Shown: positions 51,261-60,033, counted from the first letter of the stretch. The stretch is DNA of 64,000 nucleotides from Paenibacillus lutrae (GCF_009757775.1 NZ_RHLK01000012.1:1-64000), one strand, 5' to 3'. Notes: a model not told the origin generated them from the sequence alone. A program made the numbers and translations.

Positions 51261-52968
51261 CATCCGCGGCATTGCCGCTTCGGCGGGCATTGCCATCGCC
51301 CGGGCGTTCCGCCTGGAGCATCCCGATCTGACCGTGGCGCGGAAACAGATTCAGGATGCGGAAGCCGAGGTCGCCAAATTCGAGTCTGCGCTGGAGAAAT
51401 CCAGGGCAGAGCTTGAGGTGATCAAGGAACAGACTCTCCGGGAAATGGGAGAGGAGAAGGCGGAGATCTTCGAATCGCATCTGCTCGTCTTAAGCGATCC
51501 GGAACTGATCGATCCTGTCATCGCGAAGATCCGTGAAGAACAAGTGAATGCTGAATTCGCGATGAATGAAGTGGCGATGACGTTCGTCGAGATGTTCGAG
51601 AACATGAACAGCGAATATTTGAAAGAACGCGCGGCCGACATGCGTGATGTAACGAAGCGGGTGCTGGCGCATCTGCTTGGTGTCAAATTCGTCAGTCCAT
51701 CGGCTATCTCGGAAGAGACGGTCGTCGTGGCGGAGGATTTGACACCTTCGGATACAGCGCAGCTGAACCGCACTTACGTCAAAGGCTTCACGACCAATAT
51801 CGGGGGCCGCACCTCGCACTCTGCGATTATGGCGCGCTCGCTTGAGATTCCGGCGGTCGTGGGCACGAAGAACGTGCTGGATCTGGTTCAGGACGGCGAT
51901 CTGCTGATCGTGGACGGTCTGGACGGCGAAGTCCTGATCAACCCCGAGCCGCACGTCGTCGAGGAATACCGTGCGAAGCAGCAGCGGTATGCCGAGCAGC
52001 GCGCGGAATGGGCCAAGCTGAAGGGTGAGCCGACCGTTACACCGGACGGTCACCACGTAGAGCTGGCCGCCAACATCGGAACACCTGCCGATGTGGCAGG
52101 CGTGCTGGAGAACGGCGGCGAAGCCGTCGGCCTGTACCGGACGGAGTTCCTGTACATGGGCCGCGATCAGCTACCTTCCGAGGAAGAGCAGTACAAGGCT
52201 TACAAGGCGGTACTGGAGAAGATGGAAGGCAAGCCGGTCGTCGTCCGCACACTGGATATCGGCGGAGACAAAGAACTGCCGTATCTGAAGCTTCCGAAGG
52301 AAATGAACCCTTTCCTCGGATTCCGTGCGATCCGGCTGTGCCTGGAGCGGGAAGACATATTCCGCACCCAGCTTCGTGCTCTGCTCCGCGCCAGCGTGCA
52401 CGGCTCCCTGCGGATCATGTTCCCGATGATCGCCACACTGGACGAATTCCGCCAGGCTAAGGCTCTTCTTCTCGAAGAGAAGGAGAAGCTTGCGGCGGAA
52501 GGAACACCGGCTGCCGAAGGCATTCAGCTCGGCATCATGGTTGAAATTCCGTCTACGGCGGTAATGGCCGATCAGTTTGCGAAGGAAGTCGATTTCTTCT
52601 CCATCGGGACGAATGATCTCATTCAATATACGATGGCGGCTGACCGGATGAACGAGCGGGTATCCTACTTGTACCAGCCGTACAACCCGGCCATCCTGCG
52701 TCTGGTCAAGATGGTCATCGACGCGGCTCACCGCGAAGGCAAATGGGCCGGCATGTGCGGAGAGATGGCCGGAGACGCACTGGCTATTCCCCTGCTGCTG
52801 GGCCTTGGCCTCGACGAGTTCAGCATGAGCGCGACTTCGATTCTGCCTGCACGCAGCCAGATCGTCAAGCTGCCGCTCGCTGACATGCAGAAGCTGGCAG
52901 CGCGTGCGATCGAGCTGTCTACGGCCGAAGAAGTCGTGGCGCTGGTGGAAGCGCAGATGCGTGCGTAA
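51253..52968 (+). CDS. ptsI: PTS enzyme I (phosphoenolpyruvate-protein phosphotransferase)
   Basis: 571 residues. Active-site His189 in [16 protein letters not shown]-binding C-terminal barrel with [10 protein letters not shown]-like [22 protein letters not shown] and the catalytic Cys region GMCGEMAGD. It phosphorylates HPr with PEP, the first step of all PTS uptake. It starts inside the last codons of ptsH (eight-base overlap), so the two are translationally coupled. Confidence 0.97.
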   Translation: MPNIRGIAASAGIAIARAFRLEHPDLTVARKQIQDAEAEVAKFESALEKSRAELEVIKEQTLREMGEEKAEIFESHLLVLSDPELIDPVIAKIREEQVNAEFAMNEVAMTFVEMFENMNSEYLKERAADMRDVTKRVLAHLLGVKFVSPSAISEETVVVAEDLTPSDTAQLNRTYVKGFTTNIGGRTSHSAIMARSLEIPAVVGTKNVLDLVQDGDLLIVDGLDGEVLINPEPHVVEEYRAKQQRYAEQRAEWAKLKGEPTVTPDGHHVELAANIGTPADVAGVLENGGEAVGLYRTEFLYMGRDQLPSEEEQYKAYKAVLEKMEGKPVVVRTLDIGGDKELPYLKLPKEMNPFLGFRAIRLCLEREDIFRTQLRALLRASVHGSLRIMFPMIATLDEFRQAKALLLEEKEKLAAEGTPAAEGIQLGIMVEIPSTAVMADQFAKEVDFFSIGTNDLIQYTMAADRMNERVSYLYQPYNPAILRLVKMVIDAAHREGKWAGMCGEMAGDALAIPLLLGLGLDEFSMSATSILPARSQIVKLPLADMQKLAARAIELSTAEEVVALVEAQMRA

Positions 52969-53021
52969 GCAGCGGTTATCATCCCTTCTTTGGTGATTGA
53001 GAAGCCAAGAACGGTAAGCAG

Positions 53022-53083
53022 CACCCCTTGGGTCACTTTCATTGGATCATTATCCGATGTAAGTCTTGAGGGGTGTTTTTTTA
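53022..53083 (+). terminator. Terminator of ptsGHI
   Basis: CACCCCT / GAGGGGTG outer stem with an inner CATTGGAT / ATCCGATG hairpin, followed by seven Ts. Confidence 0.75.
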
Positions 53084-53270
53084 TTGTAAACAGGAAATTG
53101 GATCCGGGACGGAAGCGGCCGCAAAAGTATCTTGAAGGCATGCGGTTTAATTATGCAAAGAGGTTTTCACAAAAGGAATCAACCGGGTTGACATGGAAAT
53201 CACTTATAGTCTGCCTTAGATTGAAGGTCGAAGACTGTTTGGTTTAAAAATGCGGGAGGGGGTTGTTGCT

Positions 53271-53648
53271 GTGAACGTCAGAGATGTTTATACCTATTGC
53301 TTGCAGAAGCCCGGGGCAGCTGCGGAGCGGCCTTTTGACGAGACGACGGATGTAATCAAGGTCGGGGGCAAAATGTTTGCCTTGATGCCATCGGATGCGT
53401 CTGGCGAGGGCGGCAGTGTGACGCTGAAATGCGTACCGGAGGAAGGGGAGCTGCTCAGGCAGCAGTATCCCGGCACGGTCATGGCGGGGTATCATATGAA
53501 CAAAAGGCACTGGAATACCGTGCTTTTGAATCAGGAGGTCCCGGCGGAGGAATTGCAGGAGATGATCGATGTATCGTATCATCTTGTGGTCAAAGGTTTG
53601 ACGAAGGCCGAGAAGGAGAAATTGGGCCTGTCGGCCGGGCGGTTATAG
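53271..53648 (+). CDS. MmcQ/YjbR-family protein
   Basis: 125 residues with the YjbR fold: VRDVYTYCLQKPGAAAERPF near the start, KVGGKMFALM, LKCVPEEGELLRQQYPG, GYHMNKRHWNTV, and a C-terminal SYHLVVKGLTKAEK helix. Family members are small CyaY-like DNA-binding proteins of unknown role. The GTG at 53271 is chosen because GGGAGGGGG stands before it; the ATG at 53250 has no site. Monocistronic with its own terminator. Confidence 0.85.
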   Translation: MNVRDVYTYCLQKPGAAAERPFDETTDVIKVGGKMFALMPSDASGEGGSVTLKCVPEEGELLRQQYPGTVMAGYHMNKRHWNTVLLNQEVPAEELQEMIDVSYHLVVKGLTKAEKEKLGLSAGRL

Positions 53649-53667
53649 CCGTTATTAATAGTCTAGA

Positions 53668-53699
53668 CCCTGTGAGTGTATCTGCTTGCAGGGCTTTTT
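53668..53699 (+). terminator. Terminator after the YjbR-family gene
   Basis: CCCTG...CAGGG stem extended by G-U pairs to 11 base pairs, followed by CTTTTTG. Confidence 0.6.
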
Positions 53700-53849
53700 G
53701 TTTTCTATGGGGGAACGCAGGGTAAAATACCGGGGGATGACCGCGGACTGAATACGCGATTCCTTGCGAGGACGAGACCCGATTATATCGGGTTGAAAAG
53801 GTCCTGGAAATGACGGAAGTCTTAAATAGATCTCAAGGAGGCAATACCC

Positions 53850-54872
53850 ATGAAGAATAACCGACAAATCCGCTTGATCAGCAGACCTCAAGGTATGCCC
53901 GGCAAACAGAATTTCGAGTTCACAGAGTCCGAGGTTCCGGCCATAGAAGAAGGACAGGCTCTTGTACGTACTTTATATCTTTCGGTGGACCCTTACATGC
54001 GCGGCAGAATGAACGATCAGAAATCGTACGTACCGCCCTATAAGGTAGGGGAAATCATAACGGGCGGTGTTGTCGGACAAATAGCAGAGTCGAGGACATC
54101 GGAATTCAACAAGGGTGACTATGTGGTCGGCAACCTGGGCTGGCAGGAGTATTCCGTGGTCAAAGCAGGCCAGGTGACGAAGGTGGACCCTTCTCTGGCT
54201 CCGGTAACGACAGCGCTGGGCATTCTGGGAATGCCGGGTCTGACCGCGTATTTCGGACTTCTTGATATAGGTCAGCCCAAGGAAGGGGAGACCGTCGTCG
54301 TATCCGGCGCAGCTGGAGCCGTTGGAACAGCCGTCGGCCAAATCGCGAAGCTCAAAGGTGCGCGCGTAGTCGGGATAGCCGGATCAGAAGAGAAGGCCGA
54401 ATACCTCAAGAACGAGCTCGGCTTTGATGTGGTCGTCAATTACAGAAGCGCGGGCGATATCCATGCAGCCATGAAGGAAGCTTGTCCGGACGGCGTTGAT
54501 GTTTATTTTGATAACGTAGGCGGCGAAATCTCGGATGCGGTTTTGAGCCTGATTAACAAAGGGGCCCGCATTCCGCTGTGCGGCCAAATCGCCCTGTATA
54601 ACCTGGAGAAGCCGGACAACGGGCCGCGCATCCAAGGCCGCCTGCTGACCAACAGTGCGCTTATGAAAGGCTTTATCGTAGGTGACTATAGTGCGCGCTA
54701 TCCCGAAGGAATGAAGGATCTGGCGTCTTGGTTGAAAGCAGGGAAATTGAAGTACAGAGAGAACATTGTAGAAGGTTTTGACCAGACGATCGAAGCGTTC
54801 CTGGGCCTCTTCAAAGGAGAAAATACCGGGAAGCAGCTTGTCAAGGTAGCGGAAGCCGAAAAAACGTCTTAA
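53850..54872 (+). CDS. NADP-dependent MDR-family oxidoreductase (prostaglandin/leukotriene reductase-like)
   Basis: 340 residues. The N-terminal VDPYMRGRMN and the Rossmann GAAGAVGTAVGQIAKLKGARVVGIAGSEEK place it in the zinc-independent MDR branch with YfmJ, curcumin/alkenal reductase and leukotriene B4 dehydrogenase. It is expected to reduce alpha,beta-unsaturated ketones or aldehydes with NADPH, a detoxification role. No zinc-binding residues are seen. AAGGAGG precedes the ATG. Confidence 0.9.
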   Translation: MKNNRQIRLISRPQGMPGKQNFEFTESEVPAIEEGQALVRTLYLSVDPYMRGRMNDQKSYVPPYKVGEIITGGVVGQIAESRTSEFNKGDYVVGNLGWQEYSVVKAGQVTKVDPSLAPVTTALGILGMPGLTAYFGLLDIGQPKEGETVVVSGAAGAVGTAVGQIAKLKGARVVGIAGSEEKAEYLKNELGFDVVVNYRSAGDIHAAMKEACPDGVDVYFDNVGGEISDAVLSLINKGARIPLCGQIALYNLEKPDNGPRIQGRLLTNSALMKGFIVGDYSARYPEGMKDLASWLKAGKLKYRENIVEGFDQTIEAFLGLFKGENTGKQLVKVAEAEKTS

Positions 54873-54904
54873 ATCGTTAAATTAAGTGATCCTAGTCGAA
54901 TAAT

Positions 54905-54974
54905 ATGATATAATATAGGTATTCGATGTTTGTTTACCAGGTGGAAGTCTGTTTGCAAACAGACTTCCTTTTTT
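54905..54974 (+). promoter_or_regulatory. Extended -10 promoter followed at once by a terminator, before the yitT-like gene
   Basis: TGATATAAT (54905-54913) is an extended -10 element. About 25-50 bases later lies a perfect hairpin GGAAGTCTGTTT / AAACAGACTTCC (54942-54967) with TTTTTT. The hairpin may simply end the upstream gene, or it may attenuate the downstream one. Confidence 0.55.
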
Positions 54975-55025
54975 GTTCGGTAGGCGGCATCCGGCTGTAT
55001 ATATTATAAAAGGGGTGTAAGGCCA

Positions 55026-55916
55026 TTGAATGTAGACAATGCGGCATTTCATAGTTCCAAAGGTTCCAAGCAATCCATTGCTAAGCTTGTGCGCAGGGCC
55101 GTCTTTATTATTATAGGTGCAGGGCTCTTCTCTGTAGGACTGGAAGTTTTCCTCGTCCCGAACAACATCATTGATGGCGGTATCACGGGCATTTCCATCA
55201 TGCTTTCTCACTTTCTTGGACTTCCTCTCGGTATCTTCCTGACTCTTTTGAATCTTCCCTTCTTATATCTGGGCTACAAACAGATCGGTAAAACCTTTGC
55301 TTTATCAACGCTTTTTGGCATTCTGGCCATGTCTCTCGGTACGTATCTGCTTCATCCTGTTCCGGCCTTTACCGCGGACCCACTGCTGGCGGCAGTGTTC
55401 GGGGGCGTCATTCTAGGCGTCGGGATCGGCCTCGTTATCCGTTCAGGAGGTTCTTTGGACGGTACGGAAATCGTAGCGATTCTCATTAACAAAAAGTCAC
55501 CTTTCTCCGTCGGTGAGATCGTTCTGTTCGTGAATTTATTTATTCTGGGAAGCGCCGGTTTCGTCTTCGGATGGGACCATGCGATGTACTCCCTGATTGC
55601 GTATTATATAGCTATGAAAATGATCGATGTGACCATCGAAGGTCTGGATCAGTCCAAATCGGTGTGGATCATCAGTGATAAGTATAAAGAAATCGGCGAT
55701 GCGCTCACTCAGCGTCTGGGCCGCGGCGTGACATTCCTGCATGGGGAAGGCGCCTATACGGGAGATGATAAGAAAGTGATCTTTATCGTTATCACCCGTC
55801 TGGAGGAAGCCAAGCTCAAAACGATCGTCGAGGAATGGGACGAGAATGCGTTTATTGCGGTCGGCAATATTCACGATGTGAAGGGCGGACGCTTCAAGAA
55901 GAAAGATATTCACTAA
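55026..55916 (+). CDS. YitT-family membrane protein (DUF2179 C-terminus)
   Basis: 296 residues: five or six membrane helices in the first 200 residues with the family motif VPNNIIDGGITGISIML and SGGSLDGTEIVAILI, then a cytoplasmic DUF2179 domain (SVWIISDKYKEIGDALTQRLGRGVTFLHGEGAY). Widespread in Firmicutes; possibly a transporter, substrate unknown. It starts at TTG 55026 behind GGGGTGTAAGG. Confidence 0.88.
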   Translation: MNVDNAAFHSSKGSKQSIAKLVRRAVFIIIGAGLFSVGLEVFLVPNNIIDGGITGISIMLSHFLGLPLGIFLTLLNLPFLYLGYKQIGKTFALSTLFGILAMSLGTYLLHPVPAFTADPLLAAVFGGVILGVGIGLVIRSGGSLDGTEIVAILINKKSPFSVGEIVLFVNLFILGSAGFVFGWDHAMYSLIAYYIAMKMIDVTIEGLDQSKSVWIISDKYKEIGDALTQRLGRGVTFLHGEGAYTGDDKKVIFIVITRLEEAKLKTIVEEWDENAFIAVGNIHDVKGGRFKKKDIH

Positions 55917-55952
55917 ATCTGCGTGCTTGATAAGGATACTTACAAAGTAAAT

Positions 55953-55994
55953 AAAGACTCCTGAGCCGAGATAGCGGTTCAGGAGTCTTTATTT
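55953..55994. terminator. Bidirectional terminator after the yitT-like gene
   Basis: AAAGACTCCTGAGCCG / CGGTTCAGGAGTCTTT stem (one G-U pair) with a short loop, followed by ATTTTG. It also lies downstream of the convergent ybdD-like gene. Confidence 0.8.
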
Positions 55995-56045
55995 TGATTT
56001 CCGGCTGCCGGGCGATGCGGGAGCTTTCTATTGCAGGGCAGACCG

Positions 56046-56081
56046 GCAGCAGCAGCCTCAGTAGTAGCCTCAGCAGCAGCG
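56046..56081. repeat. Three 12-base repeats around the YbdD stop codon
   Basis: Read on the minus strand, TGCTGCTGAGGC, TACTACTGAGGC and TGCTGCTGCCGG follow one another; the first contains the Cys-Cys-stop of the YbdD-like gene. This looks like a local slippage duplication past the stop. Confidence 0.6.
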
Positions 56082-56273
56082 GGTGATCTTCCCGTCTTTA
56101 GAATCGTAGCGGTTATCCTGGGCCTGCCGGAAGAACTCTGCACGGCTCAGGACCGGACGGTCGCAATGGCTTGTTTTCATATGTTCCACATAGGTTTCAT
56201 AGTTCGGCACACCGACCAGGAGGTCCAGAAACTGCCTGCGGTAGCTCCACATGATTTTGAGGCGGTTAAACAT
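56070..56273 (-). CDS. YbdD/YjiX-family protein (CstA partner)
   Basis: 67 residues. The conserved VGVPNYETYVEHMKTSHCDRPVLSRAEFF and the terminal RCC identify the DUF466 family, small proteins nearly always encoded next to CstA-type carriers and thought to be needed for their activity. It overlaps the end of cstA by eight bases, so translation is coupled. A GC-rich repeat follows its stop. Confidence 0.85.
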   Translation of the reverse strand: MFNRLKIMWSYRRQFLDLLVGVPNYETYVEHMKTSHCDRPVLSRAEFFRQAQDNRYDSKDGKITRCC

Positions 56274-58356
56274 ATTTAGCCGCCCCCGATCCGCCTTGCG
56301 GCCCTCTTGGAATATAAGGTGTCTCGGTCGTGTCCATCGGCTTGTTCTTGATCGCCCGGATCCATACGCGGACGGAGGAGATCAGGATAATCAGAACGAC
56401 AATCATAAAGAAGGCGGTCAGCGACGAATTAACATAGTCGTTCATAATAATCTGTTTCATCTGGTCGGCATTCTTGGCCGGCGCGATGAGGGTACCGCCG
56501 TCCAGGGCCGTCTGGTACTGCTTGGCATGAGACAGGAACCCGATATTCGTTTTCTCGTGGAACAGCTTCTGCCAGCCGGCGGTCATGGTCACGATAAGCA
56601 GCCAGACGGTGGGAATGAGTGTGACCCACGCGTATTTTTTCTTACCCATCTTGAATAGAATGGTCGTGCCCAGCAGAAGGGCCATGCCCGCCAGCATCTG
56701 GTTAGCGATGCCGAACAGCGCCCACAGGGAGTTAATGCCGCCGAGCGGATCAATCACACCCTGATAGAGGAAGTAGCCCCAGCCGGCGACACAGAGCCCC
56801 GTGGCAATGAGATTGCCCAGCGTGGACTGCGTGTTGCCGAGTTTCTTGCTGCCGAAGCGCAGCAGATCCTGAATGAGGAAGCGGCCCACCCGGGTGCCCG
56901 CGTCTATCGTCGTCAGGATGAACAGCGCTTCGAACAGAATGGCGAAGTGATACCAGAACGCCATCATGGCCTTGCCCCCGACGACGGAGGAAAGGATCTG
57001 CGCCATCCCGATGGCGAAGGTCGGGGCCCCGCCTGTTCGCGACAGAATGGTGCTCTCGCCGATGTCCTTCGAGAGCGTGGTCAGCTCCTCCGGCGTGATC
57101 GTGAAGCCCCAGTTCGTCACCGTAGCGGCCGCTGTGACGACATCGGTACCGCCGAGCGCGGCAGCGGAGGAGTTGATCGCGAAGTAGGTGCCCGGTGTGA
57201 TGACACAGGCAGCGATCAGCGCCATTATCGCGACGAATGACTCCATCAGCATGGCGCCGTACCCGATCGGCCGGGCATGGCTTTCACGCTCGAGCATCTT
57301 GGGCGTCGTTCCGGAAGAGATCAGCGCATGGAAGCCGGATACGGCTCCGCAGGCAATCGTGATGAACAGGAACGGGAACAGATTTCCGGCGAATACTGGA
57401 CCCGTACCGTCAATGAATTTGGTTGTAGCCGGCATCGACAACTCCGGCAGGACGAAGATAATTCCGGCGGCCAGACCGGCAATCGTACCGATTTTGAGGA
57501 AGGTGCTGAGATAATCGCGCGGAGCGAGCAGCAGCCATACCGGCATGACGGAAGCGATGAAGCCGTAAGCAATCATCATCAGCGCGATCGTTTCGCCGGA
57601 GAAGCTGAACAGGGGGGCGAGCGCGGCGCTCTCCGCTACATACTTGCCTCCGATCAGAGAGAGGATCAGGAGGACCACGCCGATCAGCGAGGCTTCTCCG
57701 ACGCGTCCAGGGCGTATGTAGCGCATATAGACGCCCATGAGCAGGGCGATCGGTATAGTTGCGGCGATCGTAAACATGCCCCATGGGCTGCCGATCAGCG
57801 CTTTGACAACTACGAGTCCCAGTACGGCCAGCAGGATCACCATAATGCCGAGAATGCCCAGCATGGCGATCGTACCGGTGAATTTGCCGACTTCGTCGCG
57901 GATCATGTCGCCCAGCGACTTGCCGTTACGCCTCGTTGAAGCGAACAGGATCACGAAATCCTGGACAGCTCCTCCGAGGATGACCCCGATAATGATCCAG
58001 AGCGTACCGGGCAGGTAGCCCATTTGCGCGGCTAGTACCGGGCCGACCAGAGGTCCGGCTCCGGCAATGGCAGCGAAGTGGTGCCCGAACAGGACCCATT
58101 TGTTCGTAGGTACGTAATCTTTGCCGTCGTTGTTAACTTCCGCAGGCGTTTTCCGGTTGTCATCGAGTTCAAAGACCTTACGGGCCAGGAAACGGCTGTA
58201 GAAACGGTAAGCGACCGCATAGCAGCTGACGGCTGCGATAACGAGCCAAGCCGCATTAATGGTCTCTCTCTGACCGAGCGCAACCAGCCCGAAAGCAATT
58301 GCCCCGACAATGGAAATACCTCCCCAAAGAAAGATTGATTTCCACCCCAAATTCAT
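56266..58356 (-). CDS. cstA: Carbon starvation protein A (peptide/pyruvate carrier)
   Basis: 696 residues with about 16-18 membrane helices. CstA hallmarks: HHFAAIAGAGPLVGPVLAAQMGY near residue 90, FVILFASTRRNGKSLGDMIRDE, and the central SSGTTPKMLERE. Members import peptides or pyruvate when preferred carbon is exhausted. GGGAGG precedes the ATG. The promoter has a near-perfect cre site across its start, so glucose uptake by PtsG in the same window would repress it through CcpA/HPr-Ser-P. Confidence 0.94.
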   Translation of the reverse strand: MNLGWKSIFLWGGISIVGAIAFGLVALGQRETINAAWLVIAAVSCYAVAYRFYSRFLARKVFELDDNRKTPAEVNNDGKDYVPTNKWVLFGHHFAAIAGAGPLVGPVLAAQMGYLPGTLWIIIGVILGGAVQDFVILFASTRRNGKSLGDMIRDEVGKFTGTIAMLGILGIMVILLAVLGLVVVKALIGSPWGMFTIAATIPIALLMGVYMRYIRPGRVGEASLIGVVLLILSLIGGKYVAESAALAPLFSFSGETIALMMIAYGFIASVMPVWLLLAPRDYLSTFLKIGTIAGLAAGIIFVLPELSMPATTKFIDGTGPVFAGNLFPFLFITIACGAVSGFHALISSGTTPKMLERESHARPIGYGAMLMESFVAIMALIAACVITPGTYFAINSSAAALGGTDVVTAAATVTNWGFTITPEELTTLSKDIGESTILSRTGGAPTFAIGMAQILSSVVGGKAMMAFWYHFAILFEALFILTTIDAGTRVGRFLIQDLLRFGSKKLGNTQSTLGNLIATGLCVAGWGYFLYQGVIDPLGGINSLWALFGIANQMLAGMALLLGTTILFKMGKKKYAWVTLIPTVWLLIVTMTAGWQKLFHEKTNIGFLSHAKQYQTALDGGTLIAPAKNADQMKQIIMNDYVNSSLTAFFMIVVLIILISSVRVWIRAIKNKPMDTTETPYIPRGPQGGSGAAKYV

Positions 58357-58382
58357 AATAACAGCCTCCCTGCCGGTTTGAG

Positions 58383-58397
58383 TGATAACGTTTACAT
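58383..58397 (-). promoter_or_regulatory. cre site (CcpA operator) before cstA
   Basis: ATGTAAACGTTATCA on the minus strand fits the cre consensus WTGNAANCGNWNNCW at every fixed position. It lies at about the transcription start, where CcpA binding would block initiation. Confidence 0.85.
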
Positions 58398-58400
58398 GAT

Positions 58401-58428
58401 AGTATATCAGCTTTTTGCCTGCTGAAAA
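58401..58428 (-). promoter_or_regulatory. Promoter of cstA-ybdD
   Basis: Minus strand TTTTCA (58428-58423), 16-base spacer, TATACT (58406-58401), just upstream of the cre site. Confidence 0.6.
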
Positions 58429-58675
58429 GAAGAAAATTTCTTTTTTGATGAAAATATGTAAGGGATTACCTTATTCTGGGCTGATATTCATTCTGTTTGG
58501 AAGCGGGGCTTCAACTTCATAAATAAAGAAAGCGAGAGCGGAAATCCGTCTGCCTATTTCTTCAAGAATGAGAGGTAATGGAAGATAAATTAAGCTAGGA
58601 GCAACAATAGAAGTATGTAAGCGCATAAAAGTTAAACTTTGCCTGAAAATTGATTCTAAACGGATTTCGGATATC

Positions 58676-58704
58676 TTTACAAAGGCTGTACGGAGGTGTA
58701 ATAT
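58676..58704 (+). promoter_or_regulatory. Sigma-A promoter of the kdp leader
   Basis: TTTACA at 58676-58681, 17-base spacer, TAATAT at 58699-58704, about 25 bases before the first riboswitch. No second promoter is evident between the two riboswitches. Confidence 0.7.
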
Positions 58705-58730
58705 TCATTCCATCAATTAAAAAAACAGTT

Positions 58731-58920
58731 TCTTGCTTTCGCTGAATTTCCCCAAACCGGGGAAGCGGGGGAACCATCGCAGTGCCTTGTCCGGTGTGAG
58801 AGCCAGGCAGGATCTGCAGGGGTGAATCTTGAAGCGGCGGACCGCCATGGAACCGCAGCTGCAAGTAGGGCGACTCTCACCGTCCGAATCCGACAGCTAA
58901 CCTCGTAAGCATAAGAGTTC
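58731..58920 (+). promoter_or_regulatory. c-di-AMP (ydaO/yuaA) riboswitch, unit 1
   Basis: The conserved ydaO core elements occur in order: CGCTGAATTTCC, CGGGGGAACC, GGGGTGAATC, TAGGGCGACTCTCACCGTCC, GAATCCGACAGCTAACCTCG and TAAGC. This class binds two c-di-AMP molecules and usually turns genes off by favouring a terminator. Its own terminator follows at 58954-58987. Confidence 0.9.
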
Positions 58921-58953
58921 GGGAGGGGTTGAAGAAGCTTGTGATCGCTATCG

Positions 58954-58987
58954 ACCACAGGGACTTCGTTTCGCTGTGGTTTTGTTG
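58954..58987 (+). terminator. Terminator of riboswitch unit 1
   Basis: ACCACAG / CTGTGGT stem with a 13-base loop followed by TTTTGTTGTGTT; moderate T-tract. Confidence 0.65.
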
Positions 58988-59040
58988 TGTTCAGATTTAG
59001 TTAAACTCGCTTAAATGCTTTTGAAACCAATACAAGTTTT

Positions 59041-59205
59041 GTATCGCTGAATTTCCAGGGGTTTTGTGGAAAACGGGGGAACCAACGAGTGCCGGCGGCA
59101 GCAGCCGCGGACTCATGGGGTGAATCCTTGCAGCGGCTCACCGCCGCACTGCAGGGTAGGGCGACTCTCACGCCCGAATCCGACAGCTAACCTCGTAAGC
59201 GTAAC
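59041..59205 (+). promoter_or_regulatory. c-di-AMP (ydaO/yuaA) riboswitch, unit 2
   Basis: A second complete aptamer with the same core elements: CGCTGAATTTCC, CGGGGGAACC, GGGGTGAATCC, TAGGGCGACTCTCACGCCC, GAATCCGACAGCTAACCTCG and TAAGCG. Variable loops differ from unit 1, so this is not a recent copy. Confidence 0.93.
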
Positions 59206-59261
59206 GAGAGAGGCAACTGCTAACCGCGCTACTGGGCCTAGTCTACTTGACTATGCCCGCT

Positions 59262-59304
59262 AAGAAGCCGCGTGAAGAGTTCCTCTTCCGCAGGCTTCTT
59301 TTTT
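59262..59304 (+). terminator. Terminator of riboswitch unit 2
   Basis: AAGAAGCC-GCG-GAAGAG / CTCTTC-CGC-GGCTTCTT (single bulges) followed by TTTTTT, about 40 bases before the next start codon. Confidence 0.85.
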
Positions 59305-59342
59305 GTTGCCTAAAAATAGGAGAAGGGAATCGGATAAGCCAG

Positions 59343-59768
59343 ATGGAACACCAATCGGAATTAATTACGTATACACTTGTCGCCGCTCCGTGCGTAATCG
59401 GAGAAAATTTCGTGAAACTGCTGCACATCTATCAGCGGCCCTTTGCTGTGCTGGTGAACAACTCGGTAGAGAAGCAGCGGATGAAGCAGCTTGGCGCCAA
59501 GCATATCATCGAAGTCGATACCGTCCACCACGAGGCTTGGGAAGTTCCCGAGCTGCCGATTGGAGACGTCTACTTGTTCGAAGACAGTCTGACTTTATGC
59601 TGCAGATATTTACAGATGGTCCGAAGCTGGACTACCGGGAACATTGTGGTCGTGAAGACGAACCCGACACCCCGGCTGATCTATAAAGCGCTGGGCGCCG
59701 ATCATGTGGTGCATACGAACAAGGATCAGGTCTCTTTCCTCCTTCGTTCCGAACGACCGGTAGGCTGA
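59343..59768 (+). CDS. Unrecognised Rossmann-like protein at the head of the kdp operon
   Basis: 141 residues, soluble, alternating beta/alpha pattern. Two segments resemble each other: QLGAKHIIEVDT (about 52-63) and ALGADHVVHTN (about 117-127), similar to the strand-turn regions of nucleotide-binding RCK_N/TrkA-N or MDR folds, but no GxGxxG is present. It is the first gene after the c-di-AMP riboswitches and precedes kdpF by 150 bases, so a role in control of potassium uptake is plausible. The ATG at 59343 has only a distant AGGAGAAGGG, so the start is uncertain. Not a known Kdp subunit to my knowledge. Confidence 0.7.
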   Translation: MEHQSELITYTLVAAPCVIGENFVKLLHIYQRPFAVLVNNSVEKQRMKQLGAKHIIEVDTVHHEAWEVPELPIGDVYLFEDSLTLCCRYLQMVRSWTTGNIVVVKTNPTPRLIYKALGADHVVHTNKDQVSFLLRSERPVG

Positions 59769-59809
59769 AATTTAATTAGAGCGATTGATGTAAAAAAGGA
59801 GTCGAGAGC

Positions 59810-59920
59810 ATGAATGATCTCTATATGATCCTGTTACTGGGTGTTATATATATGATGTTTTATGGATTTCTGGCCTGGTGCGGCCGGGTTGTCCGAAGCT
59901 CGGGAGGCGAACGTTTATGA
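59810..59920 (+). CDS. 36-residue single-pass membrane peptide overlapping kdpF
   Basis: Opens at ATG 59810 behind AAGGAGTC and encodes one hydrophobic helix (MILLLGVIYMMFYGFLAW) with a basic, Ser/Gly-rich end. Its TGA overlaps the kdpF ATG (ATGA), so it is translationally coupled to kdpF. It is not one of the standard Kdp subunits; it may be a second KdpF-like stabilising peptide. Confidence 0.6.
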   Translation: MNDLYMILLLGVIYMMFYGFLAWCGRVVRSSGGERL

Positions 59921-59994
59921 CAATAGTTGTTATTTTTGCCGCCGCCTTATTTGTTTATTTGATCTATGCTTTGATTAATCCGGAAAAGTTTTAG
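59917..59994 (+). CDS. kdpF: KdpF, small membrane subunit of the Kdp potassium ATPase
   Basis: 25 residues, one helix, ending LIYALINPEKF, the characteristic KdpF end (xLxxPExF). It sits in front of kdpA and stabilises the KdpABC complex. GGGAGG inside the preceding small ORF serves as its ribosome-binding site. Confidence 0.88.
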   Translation: MTIVVIFAAALFVYLIYALINPEKF

Positions 59995-60033
59995 ACGGCC
60001 AAGCGCGATGTTGTTTGAGGAGGAATTGTTTCC

